The translations under genes were made by a program, and so were the position numbers. The notes under the pieces are model-generated. The model saw only the letters and a list, made by a program, of their open reading frames with translations. It had not been told where the DNA came from and made no database searches. A stretch of DNA of 16,747 nt from an uncultured Clostridia bacterium. Its GTDB lineage: Bacteria; Bacillota; Clostridia; Oscillospirales; Acutalibacteraceae. Below, piece by piece: positions 13,732 to 16,747 of the stretch. The stretch is taken from positions 1 to 16,747 of the forward strand of contig CAMNDS010000007.1 of NCBI GenBank assembly GCA_946535695.1. The letters are read 5' to 3'. Numbering within the stretch: the stretch's first letter is position 1; the number at the start of each line of letters is the position of its first letter.

Positions 13732-15522
13732 TTATTCCTCTTCTTTTTTAATTTCATCGTCTTCTAACTTCTTCTTTTTCTTCTTTTTCTTGATTTGTTT
13801 AATGACTTCAAGTATCATTTTTTTATCATCTGAGTCTAAAGATTCTAATTCGCTCTCGGCATCCGGATTACCTGCCAAATTCCATTCTTCGGCTTCTTCT
13901 TTCTTTAATTTATCATTTAATTCGAGATCTTGTTCAGATAACTTCAAATATTTTTGTACCAAAAACTTAGAACTAAAGAATTTTACTTCAGAACCGTCTG
14001 GCGTCATATCTATTAATCCATCTTTCATTTCTTGGATAGATTGAATACGTTTTGACATTAATTCGAGTTCCATCATCTCTTCAAATAAATTATATGATTT
14101 ATACTGAAGAGAAACTGCTTCGAGAACTTCTCGGTTGTCTTGTAATTCAGGAATATCTAAAGCCAATTGTAATTGAAGAGGTTTAATCATTATTTGCGAA
14201 AAAACATTCCGCAACCTCGTTACAAACCGTCCAAAATCTATCTCAACTCGAGCTTCTGATGTAGGATCAGTACCAAACCATGTTTCTCCACTTTCTTGAT
14301 CGAACCTACTTAAGGGGATTTTTGATATTTTATATAGTTGATTTTTAAAGAATTTAAGTTGATTATCATCATTTAAATCGGGGCCGTCGCCTCCCAATAC
14401 TTCAACATCCGGGGTGCCGGCATCGCCGTCAGGAAACCAATAATCTTTATTAAATGGAAGATTGGTTTGACCATTAATAGTTAATTCGCCACTATCACCA
14501 ATAAACTTAATATCTTCTTTATATCTGTTCATCTCTGTGGCCAAAGTTTGCATACCATTAATTCTATTCATACCTTTAACTGGTATAGTAAACTTAGTTT
14601 TATAGGATGCATTAGTGACGGTCCATACTATTTGTGCTTGTTCAATAATACGATAAATATTAAACGGACGAATTAGTCTTTCAAGATAAGATATTCGGTT
14701 TATAGATTTTGTATCTTGGTATGCTATATATATAACTTGCGAATCAAGAAGCTTCCTTTCTTTTCCCGACATTCCTTTAAACTGTATCCAATACCATTTA
14801 TTATTTTCAAATTTCCTCGTAAGGGTACATACATCTATAGGGACTAAACCTATTATTTTTGTCGGTTTCTCTAACGAATCATATACTATCTCCCACGCCA
14901 AATTACCTTCTATAAGAAATCTTTTAAAATCATCCCATGCATTATATTTCCAATTTAACATCTTATAGAACTTACGAAAATAAGTATTCATTGTATTGTT
15001 GATTTTATCCTGCACTTCTTTAGTGAATTGATGAATCTCCTGTGCCTCGATAAATGGTTCTGCAAAATATACATGATCCGAATCATAAACAATACTTTCG
15101 TTAGACATAGTATCTAGTATATCTTCTAATTCCGGTTGAAGTGCAAGCTTTCGAAGCATCTCACGTTTAAGAGGAAAATCTTTTTCGTAAAAATTCTTAT
15201 CTGCATTAGATTTTGCCTTCCATGGCGAAGACATTAAAGAAAAAAGATCTTGCTGCATAAACTGCTCTTGTTTCGGTATATAATTTTTATCCGCGGGAAT
15301 AGCCCTCATGTTTTTTATTACATCTTCATCATATGACATGCCTAAGCGCGATAAATTAGAAAAAAACTTAGCTATAGTTCCTTTTTTCTTTGATGTTTCT
15401 TTTGCATATTGTGGTTTGAAATTGGTCGTCTCTTTAAACTCGGGAATCTGATTTCTATTATCTAGTTCTATCACCATTCCTTCTTGTATTGTTCTTCCCG
15501 TTATTTCGTTAATATTTGCCAT
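13732..15522 (-). CDS. T4 gp20-like portal (head-tail connector) protein
   Basis: The portal forms the ring at one head vertex through which DNA is packaged and ejected and on which the head assembles. Family features in 596 residues are ELEDILDTMSNESIVYDSD (131-149), which matches the T4-type 'DDIVNEAIV' region, and a central FLIEGNLAWEIVYDSLEKPT (202-221). The diagnostic KDYWFPDGDAGTPDVEVLGGDG (359-380) corresponds to the T4-type RDYWLPRREGGRGTEV region. KISKIPLSRFDQE and TSEARVEIDFGRFVTRLR follow. The C-terminus is unusual, with a run of eight lysines and an acidic end. Head genes such as prohead protease and capsid usually adjoin it, but none is on this side here. It has terminators on both sides. 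Confidence 0.93.
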   Translation of the reverse strand: MANINEITGRTIQEGMVIELDNRNQIPEFKETTNFKPQYAKETSKKKGTIAKFFSNLSRLGMSYDEDVIKNMRAIPADKNYIPKQEQFMQQDLFSLMSSPWKAKSNADKNFYEKDFPLKREMLRKLALQPELEDILDTMSNESIVYDSDHVYFAEPFIEAQEIHQFTKEVQDKINNTMNTYFRKFYKMLNWKYNAWDDFKRFLIEGNLAWEIVYDSLEKPTKIIGLVPIDVCTLTRKFENNKWYWIQFKGMSGKERKLLDSQVIYIAYQDTKSINRISYLERLIRPFNIYRIIEQAQIVWTVTNASYKTKFTIPVKGMNRINGMQTLATEMNRYKEDIKFIGDSGELTINGQTNLPFNKDYWFPDGDAGTPDVEVLGGDGPDLNDDNQLKFFKNQLYKISKIPLSRFDQESGETWFGTDPTSEARVEIDFGRFVTRLRNVFSQIMIKPLQLQLALDIPELQDNREVLEAVSLQYKSYNLFEEMMELELMSKRIQSIQEMKDGLIDMTPDGSEVKFFSSKFLVQKYLKLSEQDLELNDKLKKEEAEEWNLAGNPDAESELESLDSDDKKMILEVIKQIKKKKKKKKLEDDEIKKEEE

Positions 15523-15549
15523 AATAGACTACTATATAGATATAATAAA

Positions 15550-15582
15550 AGCACGAAATCTACTTATCTAGTATTTCATGCT
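15550..15582 (-). terminator. Terminator upstream of the portal gene
   Basis: On the minus strand AGCATGAAAT pairs with ATTTCGTGCT, the only non-Watson-Crick pair being U-G, and the stem is followed by TTTTATTATA. On the plus strand the same position is an A-C mismatch, so the hairpin is made for the minus transcript. It ends the unit containing the repeat protein, holin-like gene and tiny gene. Confidence 0.75.
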
Positions 15583-15602
15583 TTCTTTTAATAATTATAA
15601 AT

Positions 15603-15730
15603 TTACACTCTTCCTTGTCCTTTATAAGCTTTCTTATAGTTTTTTGAATTTTTTAGTTTAGATATTCGATTTTTCGAATGCACTCCCGGGCGTTTTTATG
15701 AGTTGATCCCCTATATGTATTCATTGTCAT
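15603..15730 (-). pseudogene. Tiny basic gene ending YKGQGRV, split by an apparent -1 frameshift
   Basis: From ATG at 15724 (or 15730) the frame reads MNTYRGSTHKN and stays open to a TAA further on. A second frame, one base back, reads RPGVHSKNRISKLKNSKNYK and ends KKAYKGQGRV at TAA 15603-15605. Joining them at the five-A run (CAT AAA AAC) gives one smooth basic protein of about 42 residues. The basic body with a final YxGQGR resembles tiny proteins I recall from Bacteroidota phages (unchecked). The second frame has only a GTG (15683) as possible start, giving 26 residues. Options are a lost A in the run, programmed -1 slippage, GTG initiation, or sequence error. It lies between the holin-like gene and a terminator. 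Confidence 0.55.
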
Positions 15731-15731
15731 A

Positions 15732-15995
15732 TTATAATTCTTCTTTTATTTCTGTTTTTGATTTACCTTTCCATATACTTGTTACAGATGTTATACCTAA
15801 CAATGCCGTCGATGTAATTATCAACCATTCAAACAACGACTTTATATTATCCGTTACGCCTTCGCGGGCGGCTTGTACAATCACCATAATAAGACATGCT
15901 AGTAATACGATCGCTCCTAGTATCCGTTTAGATGATAAGTAACCCGAAGAAGCTGAAAAAATCTCTCGTAATATATTAGTTTTCTTTTCTTTCAT
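15732..15995 (-). CDS. Holin-like two-TM membrane protein (87 aa)
   Basis: The protein has a basic, amphipathic start (MKEKKTNILREIFSASSGYLSSKR) and a first TM helix (RILGAIVLLACLIMVIVQAA, about 24-43). A short charged loop (REGVTDNIKSLFE) leads to a second TM helix (WLIITSTALLGITSVTSIW, about 57-75), and the tail is KGKSKTEIKEEL. Size, two helices and a charged tail are typical of phage holins, and the 'SSKR...ALLGIxSVTSIWK' pattern resembles putative holins I recall from Bacteroides phages (unchecked). Holins form inner-membrane lesions that time lysis. It starts 9 bases past the repeat-protein stop. Other small membrane functions cannot be excluded. Confidence 0.65.
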   Translation of the reverse strand: MKEKKTNILREIFSASSGYLSSKRILGAIVLLACLIMVIVQAAREGVTDNIKSLFEWLIITSTALLGITSVTSIWKGKSKTEIKEEL

Positions 15996-16004
15996 TTTAT
16001 ATTC

Positions 16005-16747
16005 TTATTTAAATTTCGGTTTATATTCTGCTTTAATAGGACATTTATTAAACATATTATACATATATTTTACATTACTAACATCCCATTCGGATATATC
16101 GCCATTAAATTGAGAATTTTCAAACATACAAGACATATATTTTACATTACTAACATCCCATCCGGAAATATTTCTATTGAATTTAGATCCTCGAAACATA
16201 TAAGACATATCTTCTACATTACTAACATTCCACTTAGATATATCACCGTTGAATTGAGAATTTCCAAACATATAAGACATATCTTTTACATTACTAACAT
16301 CCCATTTGGATATATCGCCATTAAATTGAGAATTTTCAAACATACAAGACATATCTTCTACGTTACTAACATCCCATTTTGAAATATCTCCTTCGAAGTC
16401 GGAATCATAAAACATATAAGTCATATCTTCTACGTTACTAACATCCCATTTTGAAATATCTCCTTCGAAGTCGGAATCATAAAACATAGCATACATATTA
16501 GTAACATTACTAACATCCCATTCGGATATATCGCCGTTGAATCGAGAATCTTGAAACATATAAGACATATCTTTTACGTTACTAACATCCCATTTGGATA
16601 TATCGCCGTTGAAATTAGAATATTCGAACATACGAGACATATCTTTTACGTTACTAACATCCCACTTTGAAATATCTCCTTCGAAGCTAGAATTAAAAAA
16701 CAATTGTTCCATATCAGTAACATTAGATGTATCAATCCAATTAAGAG
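16005..16747 (-). CDS. BspA/DUF285-like 24-residue repeat surface protein, N-terminus off the window
   Basis: Nine near-identical 24-residue repeats follow the pattern F-x-G-D-I-S-x-W-D-V-S-N-V-x-D-M-x-x-M-F-x-x-S. The protein ends with KCPIKAEYKPKFK. The frame stays open to the right edge and reads LNWIDTSNVTDM before the ATG at 16712, which is part of a further repeat. So that ATG is internal and the true start lies beyond 16747. The repeat matches the DUF285/'bacterial surface protein' leucine-rich-like repeats of BspA-type adhesins and Mycoplasma lipoproteins, which form solenoids on cell surfaces. In a phage it might be a tail-fibre or receptor-binding part or a host-surface factor. It is the first gene visible of the unit with the holin-like gene. 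Repeat number probably changes by recombination. Confidence 0.85.
   Translation of the reverse strand, partial: LNWIDTSNVTDMEQLFFNSSFEGDISKWDVSNVKDMSRMFEYSNFNGDISKWDVSNVKDMSYMFQDSRFNGDISEWDVSNVTNMYAMFYDSDFEGDISKWDVSNVEDMTYMFYDSDFEGDISKWDVSNVEDMSCMFENSQFNGDISKWDVSNVKDMSYMFGNSQFNGDISKWNVSNVEDMSYMFRGSKFNRNISGWDVSNVKYMSCMFENSQFNGDISEWDVSNVKYMYNMFNKCPIKAEYKPKFK
16351..16488 (-). repeat. Two identical 66-base copies within the repeat gene
   Basis: Bases 16351-16416 and 16423-16488 are identical and offset by 72 bases, exactly one 24-codon unit. Other units differ by several silent and replacement changes. This shows a recent duplication or gene conversion of one repeat unit. The periodicity also creates long open frames on the plus strand, which are shadows. 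Confidence 0.85.

Noticed and set aside
13712..14044. 110-codon plus-strand ORF with runs of Phe and Ser
   Set aside because: It is antisense to the lysine/glutamate-rich end of the portal gene and is a composition shadow.
16110..16382. Long plus-strand open frame with repeats
   Set aside because: It is the periodic shadow of the 24-codon repeats on the minus strand. The 72-base period keeps other frames open.
16005..16747. Tandem repeats as a CRISPR array
   Set aside because: The 72-base repeats are contiguous, have no spacers and encode a regular protein solenoid.
1..16747. Alternative genetic code with TAG read as glutamine, as in some large gut phages
   Set aside because: The interrupted frames contain both TAA and TAG, the large genes need no in-frame TAG to be complete, and they end normally at TAA or TGA.

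Overview
The window looks like part of the genome of a large, AT-rich, T4-like (myovirus-type) phage. Three proteins support this: a T4 gp20-like portal, a T4 gp30-like ATP-dependent DNA ligase and a full-length T4 PseT-like polynucleotide kinase/3'-phosphatase. A phage-type class III ribonucleotide reductase (NrdD), a tRNA-Leu gene and many tiny tightly packed genes of unknown function fit the same picture. A Bacteroidota, probably anaerobic, host is inferred. The starts I inspected are preceded by A/T-rich leaders without Shine-Dalgarno motifs, NrdD works only without oxygen, and the lysis-type membrane proteins and a short YKGQGR-ending gene resemble proteins I associate with Bacteroidota phages. 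No database search was possible.

Layout. Almost everything is on the minus strand, so reading order is right to left. At the right edge (16005-16747) is the C-terminal part of a 24-residue-repeat surface-type protein (BspA/DUF285-like) that continues off the window. It is followed by a two-TM holin-like protein, a tiny frameshifted gene, a terminator, the portal gene, a terminator, nrdD, a coiled-coil protein, a terminator, a stop-interrupted small gene and two small genes. One gene on the plus strand (8972-9679) encodes an inner-membrane-anchored coiled-coil protein with an outer-membrane-like C-terminus, which I propose is a spanin-like lysis protein. Two small genes and a terminator follow. 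A long minus-strand cluster (8237 down to 840) then carries an unknown acidic protein, DNA ligase, an ABC-type ATPase, a YqeY homologue, unknown small genes, two decayed genes, a glycosyltransferase-like protein and the kinase/phosphatase. It ends at a strong terminator near 660. The left 650 bases hold the tRNA and a hairpin-rich stretch with no convincing gene.

How the genes work together. NrdD supplies deoxynucleotides under anoxia, the ligase seals DNA, and the kinase/phosphatase heals RNA or DNA ends, in T4 mainly cleaved tRNA. The portal belongs to the head. The holin-like and spanin-like proteins are candidates for host lysis.

Most notable: four small genes carry in-frame stops or single-base homopolymer shifts while all large genes are intact. 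The lesions may be real decay, sequence error or recoding, and the window alone cannot separate these.
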